DNA of 64,000 nt from Cannabis sativa (lineage: Eukaryota; Streptophyta; Magnoliopsida; Rosales; Cannabaceae): NCBI RefSeq assembly GCF_029168945.1, contig NW_026870038.1:186001-250000 (forward strand), in the 5' to 3' direction. Both the position numbers and the translations under genes were made by a program. Positions 30,561 to 42,674 of the stretch are shown in pieces; position 1 is the first letter of the stretch; every line of letters starts with the position of its first letter. The notes under the pieces were generated by a model. That model was not told where the DNA came from, made no database searches, and worked only from the letters and a program-made list of their open reading frames with translations.

Positions 30561-32960
30561 ATGTTGTAGAAGATAAAAACCAAGTCAAATAGAACAATTA
30601 TCTTATTTAAAATGAAAGTGGTTGTATGTTATTTCTCTCATCTATTAGTCGAAATATATGAAATACGAGGAATGTTCACGGTTTAAAAGAGACGACCAAT
30701 TTTTTAAATTAGACAAAATTTTGCCAAATTATATCTGTAACCTAAGAATACTGGAAATAGAAAAAACTCGTGGAGTATGTAAATTTTAATTACAAAATCA
30801 CGTAAAAATCCATCTCTCCTATTAAATATATATACATATATATATATATATTTATATAACATATAATATTTACTGAGCATTAATTGTCAACTCTAATTTA
30901 TGTTAACAAAATTTCGAGTTAACAGTTTCGTGCTTTCATTAATATAAAAATTAAACTCTAAAAACACATCTTCCTACCCAAAAATAAAAGTTTGCATTAT
31001 GGACAATACTTCTCAAGACATTCCCGTCGACCAAGAAGAAACGGTTCATCACCTTAGAAAAGAGCCCCAAGGGACTCAACTTGCCAATGATCTAAATACA
31101 GGAAAAAATCCTCCTAAATGGAACTTTGAAAGAACTGATAACGAGGAAACCATTCTAGAATGAAAGAATGAGGGGCATAAGACCCCACTAGATATGTTCC
31201 TTGAGGGAATTAAAAAATTGCCAACTTCGACAAAGGTTAGCCAAGCCTAACCACAGAAATGCTGGATTAAAGCGTGAAGCCGCTATAGCGCGTGCGAATG
31301 CTAATAACACACATGCAAAACTATTTGAACCCCCAGCAAGACAAACACAAGGAAGGCCTCGTGGTGGGTCAAGGACCAAAAGGGCGTCGAATGTTCTTGT
31401 CAAGGAGAACAATACAAACAACCCTACATATTCTAGTAGCAACAACCTGTGAATACAAGAGAGATTCCTGTTGACAGAGAAATTCCACATAATCTAAATG
31501 GTCCAAATTTAAGGCAAACACGACTCGATGTTCTGGAACCATCTCATATGAATATGAGACCTTTGCCAGAACAACCAAAAACTCGACCCACGAGTCATCG
31601 TCGACCACATGAATCATTTTAAATAGAAAAACTTGTAACGCCCATATTTCAAGCATTAATATGAAGATGACATGTGGATATAAGTCTTAAAAATTAAGGA
31701 ATAATATAAACATGAGGAATGGGATAGGTTTCTCACCTCGAGACATGATACAATTAAATGATACGTTTGTCTCGCATTGTATTATAATATGTCTGTCAAA
31801 TAAAAGCGATAAAATTAGAAATACAATTATTAGCGAGATAACAACATCATAGGCCTATCTCAAACATGACCGAGATAAATAAGACATGTATAGAATATGA
31901 AGGGATGAGTCGCTGGAAAAGGTAGATAATAAGTTCTTTAAGAGTTTGTAGCTCATTGACCCACATACTCATGAGTATGTTAAAAGACTAAGAGATATGA
32001 GCAAAAAATGATCCATCTCGGAAGGCTCATAAACGACGTAAGAAGATTTACCCTAAGGACTACAAAAGATTCAATTCTAAGTGTTATCTTAAGACCTATC
32101 TTAGACAGCAAAAGCGAAGAAGATACCTCAATTAACGTCTCGAACATACGCCTAGTAATTCCCAATATTACTGAAGAAGGCAAGGCATATTTTAGGTATG
32201 TTATCTCGGCAAATAAGATAATTTCAAGATAAGTACAAAAGTGCTTACCAATAGTTAATTTATTTATCCCACATGTTGTAAAATAAAATGTGGAGATTGT
32301 TTATGTTTCATAAACGGTTATCTAGATGAGAACAAAAAGGAATAACGGTCATTCCTAAAAATCCTATAAATAAGGATAGAACCTATGATTTAAGGGACAA
32401 ACAATTTTTGGGAGGAAATACCTTGAAAAATTAAGTGCAGAAAAACCTAGAGATTACTACTTTGTATCAGATATCTTGTTATCTTAAACAAATCAAGAAC
32501 TCAGAAATAATATGGACTCATGTACTATGTAGATTTAAATATAAAACCACGTAAAAATTCATGTGTCTTATTTATTTCTATTATTAATATTTACTTTTAA
32601 TTTTATTCACATGATAATCTAGAAGAACAGATGCTCCAAAATGAGAAGGACAAAAACGATTTAAAGGTCAAGGTCGAAACTTTGAAGAAATCCTTATTTG
32701 ACATTGACGAGAAGGCCAAAAAAGACATTGAGGAGACGAAAGAGGCCCTCGAAGTTGATGCTCGTAAAAGAATCAATATAGTGGTCCAACGCTCCATTTA
32801 CAAGGTTTGAGTGAGCAATAATAAGAGCATGAACCTTAGCTTCTTGGGTGATCGTGCCGAGAAACCTAGCTTTACACGTAATACCAAACCTAGAGGAAGA
32901 AGTTTGTTTTATGATTCAAGCAAACCCTTATTTCATTCCACTTTTACGAACACCTAGTAT
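30560..32960 (+). mobile_element. remnant of a Ty3/gypsy-type retrotransposon
   Basis: Two LTR-end-like stretches, AATTACAAAATCACGTAAAAAT near 30793 and ATAAAACCACGTAAAAATTC near 32541, bracket a decayed internal region. After the first comes a leader with GAGTTAACAGTTTCGTGCTTTC, typical of sequence near a gypsy primer-binding site. A gag-like frame begins with ATG near 30999 (DNTSQDIPVDQEE). It continues in pieces through the basic, Ala-rich KREAAIARANANN and the RGR-like TQGRPRGGSRTKR near 31270-31380, with stops and shifts. A Lys/Glu-rich coiled-coil piece (32625-32810, EKDKNDLKVKVETLKK) follows the second LTR-like stretch. No protease, reverse transcriptase or integrase was found. Confidence 0.6.
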
Positions 32961-33129
32961 AAATTAAAATTTAACATAGTAATATATAAAAATATAATAT
33001 ATATATATAATATAATAAAATACAATATAATACAACATACTAAACCAGCCTGTTAATTTTAACTACCGATTCAAGCAATCCCACGAATCCATTACTTCGT
33101 GGTTCTACTTGACTTCTAATCTACTTTCG

Positions 33130-35280
33130 TGTTCTAATTATCAAACAAGGACTCTGTTTAGATAACTGAATGTGTTCAGTGAAAGAAAGGAATGCGTAAC
33201 AAGTTCTAGTTCTTTCTCTACATTTATATCATTACTAATTCCTTTCTGAAACTTCTAAGAATAATCATATATCATGTGTTTTCAAACACCACAAATAGGA
33301 TATGCATATGTAATTTAAGTTCCATATTAATATTAAAGAAGAAAAATAAACAATGAAACTGAGCACACTGTTGTTATTATAACTTATAAGTTGAGTTCCA
33401 ACTAAAATGAACTGAAGAACATAGAAAACAGAGAACAACACAGAAACTAATCAACTCAAACAGACTCTCAATTTGATTAGAAGAGCACATAATTAAACAA
33501 TGGCTGCAAAAAATAACTGTTCTTCCAAATGCATAGTAACCACTCTGCCCTTCTCTACAGTTCTGATCTGAACCTATTCCTGCTTGGTGAAGTGTCGGAC
33601 AGCGAATGCTAAACCCAAGATTAAAAGCGGAACTAAGAACTGCAAAATTTTGATGACAAACTCAGGTGTCTTATCGGGATTGTGTGGAGTTTGCTGCGGT
33701 GGAATGTAGGTCCGTTTTAGCGGAACAGTTGCAGCATCAATCTCTCCTATGTAGTACTGCTCCATCATTTCTCTAGCTGAATCACTGTGGCCTACATCTT
33801 CAAAATCATTGGTTGCATCTTTCCCTGCAAAGGTTTTCGAACAAAATTAATCTCAAAAAAGAGTCTTCATTTGGGGTATTAGATCAATGTTGCCTCCCCA
33901 CAAAAAATATACATAGTTTCAATTGGAACAGTTAATATGATGAAGAATGCATTACCAGTAGCTGATAGCAGCACTTCATCTCCTCCGGGATGATCATCCA
34001 TAAATGGCGTAACATCATACACCTGAATCCAGATACTAACTACATGAGTTCAAAATAAACTCCATGCCAATGAAAGATCAATAGAACGAAAAACAAAAAG
34101 CAGAAAACAATTAATAATAAAGAAGAAGGCTGTGACAAAATTCTTGAGTTTGGATCATAATTGAACTTTTCTTTTTCTCCTTACCTAGTTCCTGAAAATG
34201 GGGTTTTTGGTTGGTCATAACTTTTTTATTGTATGCAAACTACCAAAACTCAAGTTGAAGAGATTTCACTTATTTCTACTTCAACATAATAAAAGTTGTA
34301 ACTTTTTGTCTTTTAGAGGAGAAAAGAAGAAGAAGACTTCATTTAGTATACATATTCAAGCATTTAGGCCCTTTATAATAAACACTACATTACATCACAT
34401 ATACAAATATATATGTAATATGGGGATAGTAATTGCTTCTACTTCCTTTCATAATTGAGTTAATTTTGTAACTAAGAGTGTAAAGGGACTGGTACCCAAG
34501 AGGAATAAGTTCCCTATATGTTATATATGAATATACACACAAATATATTTTATCAATATTGGTAGCAATTAAAATTAGGCTAAAGTGACAATTATCCGAA
34601 TTGGATTAAGATCCCAGCAAATCAACACCTAGGTTAACAGGTTTGATAAAATTAGTTTATACAAGTTTCCCAAACCAAATTTCTCAGCAAACAAACAGAG
34701 TCTTAAGTTGACCAATCAATCCAAAAACTAAATCCTCACTCCAAAACCAATCAAAAGAGAAAAAAGATCTGACCTTTCCCGAAACAATTAGCCAACAATC
34801 CTTGGTCTTGTTATGTTGAGCCACTTCTTCGAATTTGTGCACCTTTGGATCTGAAGCCATTATTCTTAACTGAAAACCCACAAAACCTCATAATTATTAT
34901 GTAAACAAATTTGAAAAATATAAAGAATAAAAAAATCCATGAAAGTCGACACAGAAATCGTTAGAAGAATCAAATAGAAAGAACCCAGAAAAAAAGATTG
35001 AAAATTGATTGAGAATTGAGATCATACTGGGCGTTACAAACGAGGGAGAAAAGCTTTTACGAAGGAAGAGAATTCTTCTTCTTCTTCGTTCTCTCTCACT
35101 CGTCAAACCTTGTCAGAGTCACTAAGTAAATGTAATGCTTTCTTTTCTTTATTATTATTATTAATTATTTGTGGAGATTATATATATATATTTGAAGATT
35201 TTTATTAATTCCTAAAATGCCCTTCGTTTTATGTTGAATTTACGGTCTTAATCTTTGTTTTTGGGAGGAAATTATACATT
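33130..35280. repeat. duplicated block B carrying the intact cytochrome b5 gene
   Basis: A direct-orientation duplicate of 24185-28460. It runs from a TBC 3'-flank-like sequence (near 33136) through the whole b5 gene to a copy of the FLA4 upstream region (about 35166-35275). It stops before any FLA4 coding sequence. Divergence is moderate, with indels, so the event is not recent. Confidence 0.75.
33574..34860 (-). CDS. CB5: cytochrome b5, tail-anchored ER isoform
   Basis: Three exons on the minus strand, 34860-34774, 34022-33956 and 33824-33574, join in phase to 134 residues, the standard plant b5 length. It hands electrons to ER desaturases, hydroxylases and P450s. Exon 1 encodes MASDPKVHKFEEVAQHNKTK. 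Exon 2 has DVTPFMDDHPGGDEVLL, with heme ligand His40. Exon 3 has [14 protein letters not shown], with the second ligand His64. A tail segment FVIKILQFLVPLLILGLAFA is followed by RHFTKQE, which fits C-terminal insertion into the ER. An acceptor TTTTCAG just before the start (ending at 34870) suggests a leader intron. It resembles Arabidopsis CB5-E. A broken duplicate lies at 25057-27185, so this is the only working b5 copy here. Confidence 0.95.
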
Positions 35281-35623
35281 ATTCGAGGGGTATTTTCGTC
35301 TCAAAATTTATCAATTCAAGTTGTATACGTTTCATTAGTAAAAACAACAACAACAACAACAAATTCCATAAAAGGTTAATAGAAAAATGATGAAGCTTTT
35401 CTTTCTTTATTTTTCTTTTTTCCATAAAATGTAATTATTTTATTTTTTTCTTCTAATGATTTTTAAAATAACATTTTACTATGTTTTTTTGCTTAATTAT
35501 TATTTTACTATTTAAAATTACATACATGATGTTCCATTCAATCAAAATATAAAATAAAAGGGTGCTTTTCGAATGTGCAAAGAATATTTTTTTTTATATG
35601 TTTCGTTTGGAGAAATTTTTTAA
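35281..35623. other. AT-rich sequence upstream of the b5 gene
   Basis: It holds a short CAA array (35343-35361) and T-rich stretches. No gene was seen. Confidence 0.4.
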
Positions 35624-35632
35624 TTTAATTTT

Positions 35633-36025
35633 GGCTAATTAGTAATTTTTCCTCCTGAACTTTGACATGTACTAAATCGTGTCCCTGAACCTTTTTAGCC
35701 GTTAAACATTCCCCCTAAACTATTGAGATTGTTAAATTTAAGGACTTTTCTCTAATTTTAGTAAAAAATTCTAACATGGATGAAAGTTCAAGGGGCATGT
35801 TTTAGTACATATTAAAGTTCAGGGGCATGATTTGGTAGATATTAAAGTCTGGAGAGCATGGTTTAGTACATAAACAATCATTGAAACAGTAAAATTGAAT
35901 AAAATTAGACAAAAGTCCTTAAATTTAACAATCTCAATAGTTCGAGGAGAATTTTTAACGACCAAAAAAGTTCAAGGGGCACGATATACTACTCAAAGTT
36001 CAGGGGGAAAAATTACTAATTAGCC
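35633..36025. mobile_element. Mutator-type MITE, family 2 (best-preserved copy)
   Basis: A 393-base element. The inverted ends GGCTAATTAGTAATTTTTCC are identical for 20 bases on both sides and continue as (T/C)CCTGAACTTTGA. A perfect 9-base target duplication TTTAATTTT flanks it (35624-35632 and 36026-36034). The interior holds several direct copies of a GTTCAAGGGGCA/GTTCAGGGGCA unit with TTAGTACAT. It is related to 19599-19995 and the worn copy in PGL3 intron 1. Confidence 0.92.
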
Positions 36026-36034
36026 TTTAATTTT

Positions 36035-36466
36035 TTATAAGCATATACATTACAATTATTTAAGATATTTTGTATAATTTTAAAAAATTGAGAATACTTT
36101 ATAATATAAAAATAATATTTAAGTAATTTATTTTATGCACATAAAATAAAATAATTGTGACTGTTTGAATCTTATTTTTGATATATTAAATGTTTCAAAA
36201 TTTTGTATAATATTTTAAATAACTATATTATAATTTTCAATAATATTTACTATTTGTTTGGAATTTTAATTTATGCTAAAAAATTAAATTAAATTATCTA
36301 AAGATTTTTTGAAAAAGATCTACTTTTTATATATAATTTGAATTCAAACAAAAAAATGATAAAATATATGTTTAAACAAATTTAGAGTTAGATTTAAATA
36401 TAATTATACAAAAATTAACAACATATAAATTTATTAAAAAAAAGGTTTATGAGTACATTTAAAAAT
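36035..36466. other. AT-rich intergenic sequence
   Basis: No gene or distinct repeat was recognised; mostly A/T runs. Confidence 0.4.
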
Positions 36467-36832
36467 GGGTTACATTTTCGACTCTATGTTTTGTAAAAGT
36501 TATCAATTGAATCTTCTATTTTTTAAAATGACAAATTTGATCCTCTATTTTCTAAAATAGAATAAAATAGTATCCCGAACTCAATTTTTTATATTTTTTT
36601 TTAATATAACCAACTTGAAGATAATTTCTAGCATGTACAAATACAGAAAATGTGCCCAGTTTTATCGTAACAACTCTAGATTGTGTTATTATTAACTTTT
36701 ATTTTGACAAAAATCAATTTAGGGTACTATTCTGTACCATTTTAGAAAATACAATATCCAATTTATCATTTAACAAAATAGAAAGTTCAATCGGTAACTT
36801 AATGCAGAGTCCAAAATAATATTTACTTTTTC
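36467..36832. mobile_element. worn Mutator-type foldback MITE, family 1
   Basis: It has the same order of blocks as 17219-17592: GGGTTACATTTT at left, TCCTCTATTTTCTAAAATAG, a CCAACTTGAAGATAAT centre, GACAAAAATCAATTTAGGGTAC and GTCCAAAATAATATTTAC at right. Both arms carry many substitutions, and no clean target duplication survives. Confidence 0.7.
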
Positions 36833-37099
36833 AATATATATCTTTCGTAAAACCTGAGTTCTAAACAAAATATTAATTTTGTTTCTCAAAAAAAAAAATA
36901 AATAAAAAAAAATAATTTATAGATAAATTATGCAAAGTTCAACTCATGGAGCAGATTTATTAAAAGTAGACAAAACATGTCGTTTACAATAAAAATAAGA
37001 AAATTCTAATAACACCTTTAACTAAAAAATTAATAAATTGCCAGTGGTAAAACTTCAAAATATTACGAAAATAATAGATTTCTAATCCTAATGAACATA

Positions 37100-37910
37100 T
37101 GACAAAATACACCTATAAATGAATCATGCTATTAGGTAATAACACAGCTTAGGAATCACGCTGTTGAAAGCACGACTCATAAAATATAGGGTAAAAAATA
37201 TCTGGAGATACTCCATATTCTAATACGAAGAGGGATGATCGGCATGCCACAGAAGTATTTTGAGCCATTCCATAACAGATGAATGACCCAAACGGGGGCA
37301 AGGCAATTACCCCCTCCATAATCATAACAATCCCTAGTCCCTACTACAATAACAATAGTAGAGTGGTGATAAAACACCATTATTGAAAATAAAAATCAAT
37401 CTAAAAAACAAAACATCACAAATAAAAACAACCCACAAATAAAAGGTTCAGTGACCAAACACCACCCATAACCTAGTGAGAATTTCAGATCCCAAGTACT
37501 AGTAGACGCCCTTGACCACACGACCCTTTCATCAATCGGACTCCCAAAGCCAAAACCCAGCATAGCCAAGCCAACACAAACCAACCACAACCTTCGTATC
37601 GAACCAAAAGACCTAACACCAAACCCGAAACCCCAACCAACCACTACCAAGGCCTATTCTTAATGATCGAATCCAACTAATAAAAGAGACGTATACGATA
37701 CACCAACGGTGGCAAAACCGACACCTCACACCCAAGAAGGAAACCATTAGTGAAAAGAAAAAGAAAACTTGATTGAGAGGGGAGAAACAAGGCACAAAAG
37801 CCGAATATGGTGGGAAAACAATTAGACCCCGACCAAGGCCACATCCAAAGCCATGGACAGGCAACGAGCCCTAGTTGGAATGAAGAAAAAGGGCAAGGAC
37901 GACAATAAAT
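37100..37910 (-). other. GC-richer, probably transposon-derived island
   Basis: Base composition rises sharply compared with the flanks. Three overlapping open frames on the minus strand (about 37177-37864) have no recognisable domain. Their composition (Gly, Phe, Cys, Trp rich) suggests frames kept open by chance. It may be the 5' region of a LINE or a captured gene piece, but I could not place it. Confidence 0.3.
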
Positions 37911-39430
37911 TTATCATTTTTTTAACAAATAAATTATAATTTTGCTTTAAATGAGAATTTTGGTATGAAATTAATTTTTATTTTTAGTAATAGAGATTTT
38001 CATATCACATGTGTTTTCATTTTTCAACTCTTCTCTCAAAATTTTCTACCACCCAATATTGATTTTTTTTTCTAAGAAAAACTATTAAAGAAAAAGCATG
38101 AAGTGAACCTTCACAAAATTTCTCTAGTATTCTATTCATGATCGGAGACTTTCACTCATTAAAAAAATGACTAAAGCATGTTTGACTATGTTTTTAGTTT
38201 TGTTAAGATGTGTTATCATAAATAAGTGCAATTTTTTTTAAAAAAATAAATATGAAGTGTTTGGTTAATATTCTAATAAAAATATTTTGTTTTTATTTCA
38301 TTAGCCAAAAAAAAATTGTATGATTAAAACAATTATTAGATAAATTTACAAAATATAGATATTGTTAAAAGTAATAAGTAACGAGATTAAATTACTAAAG
38401 AAAAATTGTAAATAAAATTACGAAAAGAGAGCTAAAATTATGAAAAAATAATATGAAAGAATGAAAGTAGATGAAAAAATAGTGACAAAAATTGGTTATT
38501 GAAACAAAAAAAAATACCATTTTGTTGTTTTCTACATTTTCTTTTTTTAGTGTAGAACAATCATCTACAAAAAGAGACTTAAACTCTGCAAAAACATCCC
38601 AGAATGTAGAACAATCATCTATAAAAAAGAGACATAAACTCCACAAGAACATCACATTGATTTATATTTTTGCCTAATAAATTAGTGTATTGACTCAGAA
38701 AATATATTTACAAGAGTTTCATACAGTTATTTATGAATTTCAAATCACTTATTGTTCAATTTTTCCAAGAAATAATGTCATACACACTTTTATAATACAC
38801 AAAATCAAAATCATAGAGAAAAAGAACCATATTGTTAAGTAAACTTGTGTTGTGTGGCTCAATCAATCTGTTCTGTAATAATATTTTTAAAGAGAAAAGA
38901 TACTGAAAACATCATGATAAGAAATATCCAAATATGAATATGGACTTTAATGTTTTTGTCTTGGTGTGTGAGTTTCAATAAATATGTAAGTATGTTCAAC
39001 CATGCCACTCACTTGTTTTCAATGACCACACCTGAAATTCAATAAAATTCATGGACTTTACACAAATCTATATATTTATATATAAGATCACATCATCTAC
39101 TTGATTTGTCACCATGTTATAGATTTTAGATTGGATGGGCAAAGCTCAAGCAAACAATGGAAAAACTTTCATGTGGGAGAAACTCTGTCAAGAATCAATT
39201 TCAAAATATATAAAAAAAAGTGTCATTACATTTTTATTTCCTTGTATAGCAAAATATAACAAACTAATTTTCTAGACTAATATTATTAGTGTTGCATTAG
39301 TTTTGTGTATTGTAATAGATCTTGTAATGGTGTTGACGATACTCTAGCCAAATTTCCTTTGTATAATTTGGTGGTCAGAGAATTCTACTTATATTCAGAA
39401 CTTAATCATAGCAGATGTTATAATTGAATA
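37911..39430. other. AT-rich intergenic; right part belongs to the YSL tandem duplication
   Basis: From about 38890 to 39070 the sequence parallels 45280-45500 (GATACTGAAAACA, TATGAACTTTAATG-like, GTGTGAGAGTTTCAATAAAT and GTAAGTATGTTCA blocks). That puts the left edge of the YSL duplication unit near 38.89 kb. Left of it is AT-rich sequence without genes. Confidence 0.5.
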
Positions 39431-39534
39431 AATTCTCGCTCTTACCTTGGTAGAGTACTTGTGCTCTCTTTTGTGTGAGCCAGCTGACTCTCCTCCCTTT
39501 CTCTTACCTTGCTCGAGCTCTAATATACATCGAA

Positions 39535-39600
39535 ATTGTGTGGATATCCAGGAGAGACTCGAATCTCGAACCTTATACTAACAAACCACATGCCAGACCA
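39535..39600 (-). repeat. short tRNA-like repeat downstream of YSL copy 1
   Basis: Read on the minus strand it contains CATTTGAACTGCTC-like and GTATAAGGTTCGAGATTCGAG sequence. This resembles a tRNA B-box (GGTTCGANNC) preceded by a worn A-box. A matching copy lies at about 45865-45930, beyond YSL copy 2. It could be a SINE head or merely part of the duplicated 3' flank. It is not a functional tRNA, because no cloverleaf can be drawn. Confidence 0.35.
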
Positions 39601-39686
39601 TTTGAATTGCTCTCGAGAGTCAGAAAGAGCATAACTCTATCTAAGGAAGCACAATTCGAGTTATTTTCTTCTTCTTAGTTTGCTGT

Positions 39687-42674
39687 CTAGAAGCGCATGC
39701 AATTTGGAGGACGAACCTTGGCCAATGAAAGTATTGATGAGGGAAGAATCCACAAACCATCTCCACAGATCAAACCCGAAGCAACAGCAGGAATCATCAG
39801 GGCAGCAGTCTGATCATTCAGTTTGTGCCACACAAAAACAACCAAACTTCCCACACACATGTCGATGGCAAAGTAAGCACCAACCAAGAAAGGAACGGCC
39901 ATGGCCATTGGGAGGGGAACCCATTTACCGATATGCTTTGGTGAAAGGTCTCTAAGAAGGTTGGCTCCAATGGCGAATGTGAAGAAGCCATAACAGAGCT
40001 GCAAGCAATGCTGAGGCAACGCAGAAAAGCCTTGAACACCTAGAATTGCCATGTTTCTGTAGATTATTGCGTATGGAGCTTTGTATTCACCATTCGGGTC
40101 CCCTACATTAAAGACCTTGTAGAAAAGGAAGAATGTGACAGGCGCCACCACACAGCCTATTGCAGTCCCGATAGCCTGGCTTACAAGCATGGATCGAGGA
40201 GATGTCAGAGTGAGATGGCCGGTCTTGAAATCATGCATCAAATCAGAAGATATGGACACAATGGACTTGATCAAACCGCAACCAACAAGCCCAGCAACCA
40301 CACCATTATCCTTTCCAGCAAGATTTGCAAGAACAAAAAGAGCCACTTTACCATAATTATAAGCCATGTTCATGTCTGTTAAACCAGCACCATAAGCATT
40401 GCAGAAGCTCAGAGAAGGTGCAAGAATGTAGGCAACAACCACATAGTACCATTTGAGCTCCGGGAACATTATTGGGATAGTAATGATGGAAATGAGGGCA
40501 AAGAAACCATAACCGACGCATGCTATCCAAAGAGGAATGCTATCTCTTACAAACAACTCATTTCTTTTAAGATCATCAAGGGTCTCAGTTTGATTGTTTA
40601 TAGCTGCAATTAAAGATACTCATATCAGCAAAAGTTACTACAAGTTATAAATATTTAGGCAAAAATAGTGAACACTTTCAATAAAAGAGAAACTTCTTCA
40701 ATCAAACAAATACTGCCATTATCACTATGTTCCTACTTTAAAAGGTAAAAAGACTACTAACAGTGAGAAAATTATTATGGACAATAAAGAATAAAAAAAC
40801 CCTTTTTCACTTTTTTCTAGATCTTCACTCTACTCAATCAATTACTTCTTCATAGAATCATAACAAGAAAAATACTTAGATTTTGTGTTACTATATTATC
40901 CCCATTAGTGGATGGTTCAAGTCTCTCACTTTTCACTCACAGAAAGACTGATGATTGGAGAAGAAAATCTGCAAGGTATCTTTATTGCTATCAAGGTGAA
41001 CAATACAAATAACAAAACTTATTCAAGACAGTTTGGTTATACACCTATACAATGGTATTGCTAGCTATTTATAGGAACAACTGAACTGAGTTAAGATACA
41101 TTATTTACATGTTTTGTGGGCCTTGTTCTTCATTTTGGTATGGATGTTTGTGGCAGTGAAAAACAGTATCTTGAGAAAGTTATAGAGCCCATCTCCAAGT
41201 ATCAAAGCTATGGAGATGAAAACCTGAATTTAAGTAAAGAAAATAGTATTTCAGAAATAAAAAAAAAAATCAATGAAAAGATGAATATATAGTTGAGAAA
41301 AGAGCTCAAATCTTTAGACCTTGTAACCATTTAGACTTTTCATACTGCTTTCTGATAAAGTTTGAGGGAACCACTCTCCTTTAAGACCCCTTATCAAGGG
41401 CCACATTACACCCCATGAGAGCACAGCACCAAGAAGCAAAGACAAGTTCACTAGATGGGAACAGATCATACCTGCCCCAACGTAAGTGGCACTAAAATCA
41501 AAGTAAAATCTGCAAAGTAATAATCATATATTTATTCTTTTCAGTCAATCATGATGATGATGGTTATGATGACATAAGCAGATCATAGTGGAATGGAGTC
41601 TTTTAAAGTGTAATACATAGCACTTACGAGTTTTTCCAAGCTTTCAATCCAAATATTGGGAACTGATTAAATCCACATTGATCTCCACCTGAATAAAACC
41701 ACTGAAAGAAACCCCATATGAAACTAATTGAAAAGAATCTCATGAACCCATCAACCTGTTTCCTGAATCAACAAAATAGAAAAGCCTCAACTTGTTAAGA
41801 CTTCTTCCATACTCAATTCTGTTTAGTTTGATATCAAAAGAAAGATTGAGAAAAAACCGCATTGCTTACTTAGCCATTTTGTCTCCTTTAGGTGTGTGAA
41901 AACCATTGATAAGAACAGCAGTAGCAGTTCCACTTGGATAAGATAGTTTGTAGTCTATAATCATAATCTACAAAAAAAGGTCAGCACATAACTTCATCCA
42001 TGAATGAATTTGGAGAAGGAAAACATCAAAGAGAAAGACCAAAAGAGAGCTAGAAGACCTTTCTAAGAGGTACCAAGGTCAATAACCCAACAAAACAAGT
42101 AACAAAGAGAAAACCAGTGATCCAACCAATACCAGGCTCTTTAGTACTCCCAATAGTATTGCCTTCTGTATCAACTCCTGCTTGTTCATAGGTTTTCTGG
42201 TTCAAACCCAACAGATAAGATCCAAACCCACCTGCATTTCACACCCAAAAAAGAAAAAAGATAATAAAATCCCAAGACTCAAAGCAAAGAAAAACATAAC
42301 AACAAAGTCAAACACTGTTTTGATTTTAAATTCTAACCTGCAACAGCAATACCATAACATGCAACTGCACAAGTTTGGATTGTAGTATTCTCTTGTCTAG
42401 TGAAAGGAGATGACACAATTCCAACCTTGCTAAGCAAATTAGTCCATGTCCTAACAAACACAAAAGCAAGAAGAGCAGCTGAGACATTGAGATTTGGGAC
42501 CATACCAGTGGTGAGAATCAGCTTCATTACTATGACACTGTAAATGATTCCAATCACTATACTTGCCACCAACCCACGAAGAGTGATCTGTTTGGTCCAT
42601 GGTGCAATTTCCATATCATCTCTCTTAAATTTTTCAATCTCCAACCCTCCATTATAAGTAGTCTCATTCTCCAT
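39687..42674 (-). CDS. YSL3: YSL3-clade metal-nicotianamine transporter, copy 1
   Basis: Seven exons on the minus strand: 42674-42338, 42231-42059, 41967-41870, 41762-41628, 41509-41320, 41223-41109 and 40603-39687. They join in phase to 654 residues. YSL proteins are plasma-membrane oligopeptide-family carriers that move Fe, Zn or Cu bound to nicotianamine. Diagnostic pieces include [77 protein letters not shown] and [15 protein letters not shown]. About 14 membrane spans are expected for the family. Compared with copy 2 it lacks about a dozen residues (near [11 protein letters not shown]) and others in the N-tail. It also stops four codons earlier (TAG at 39687-39689, where copy 2 has Leu). 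Neither change touches the core. Intron 6 carries a copia-like LTR piece. Confidence 0.93.
40940..41095 (-). mobile_element. probable Ty1/copia LTR fragment in intron 6 of YSL copy 1
   Basis: Intron 6 is about 505 bases here against 191 in copy 2. The extra part, read on the minus strand, contains TATAAATAGCTAGCAATACC followed by GTATAGGTGTATAACCAAAC and TTCACCTTGATAGCAATAAA. This has the shape of a short copia LTR promoter with TATA box. Ends were not defined. Confidence 0.45.

Noticed and set aside
31369..31656. 95-codon minus-strand frame opposite the gag remnant
   Set aside because: The plus strand reads as gag-like sequence. The opposite frame has no recognisable motif.
35027..35043. 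GGGCGTTACA as an LTR end in the b5 leader
   Set aside because: A single short match to a gypsy terminus with no other LTR sequence around it; probably chance.
34897..35106. Small frame on the minus strand upstream of b5
   Set aside because: It lies in the untranslated leader and probable leader intron of the b5 gene and has no domain.
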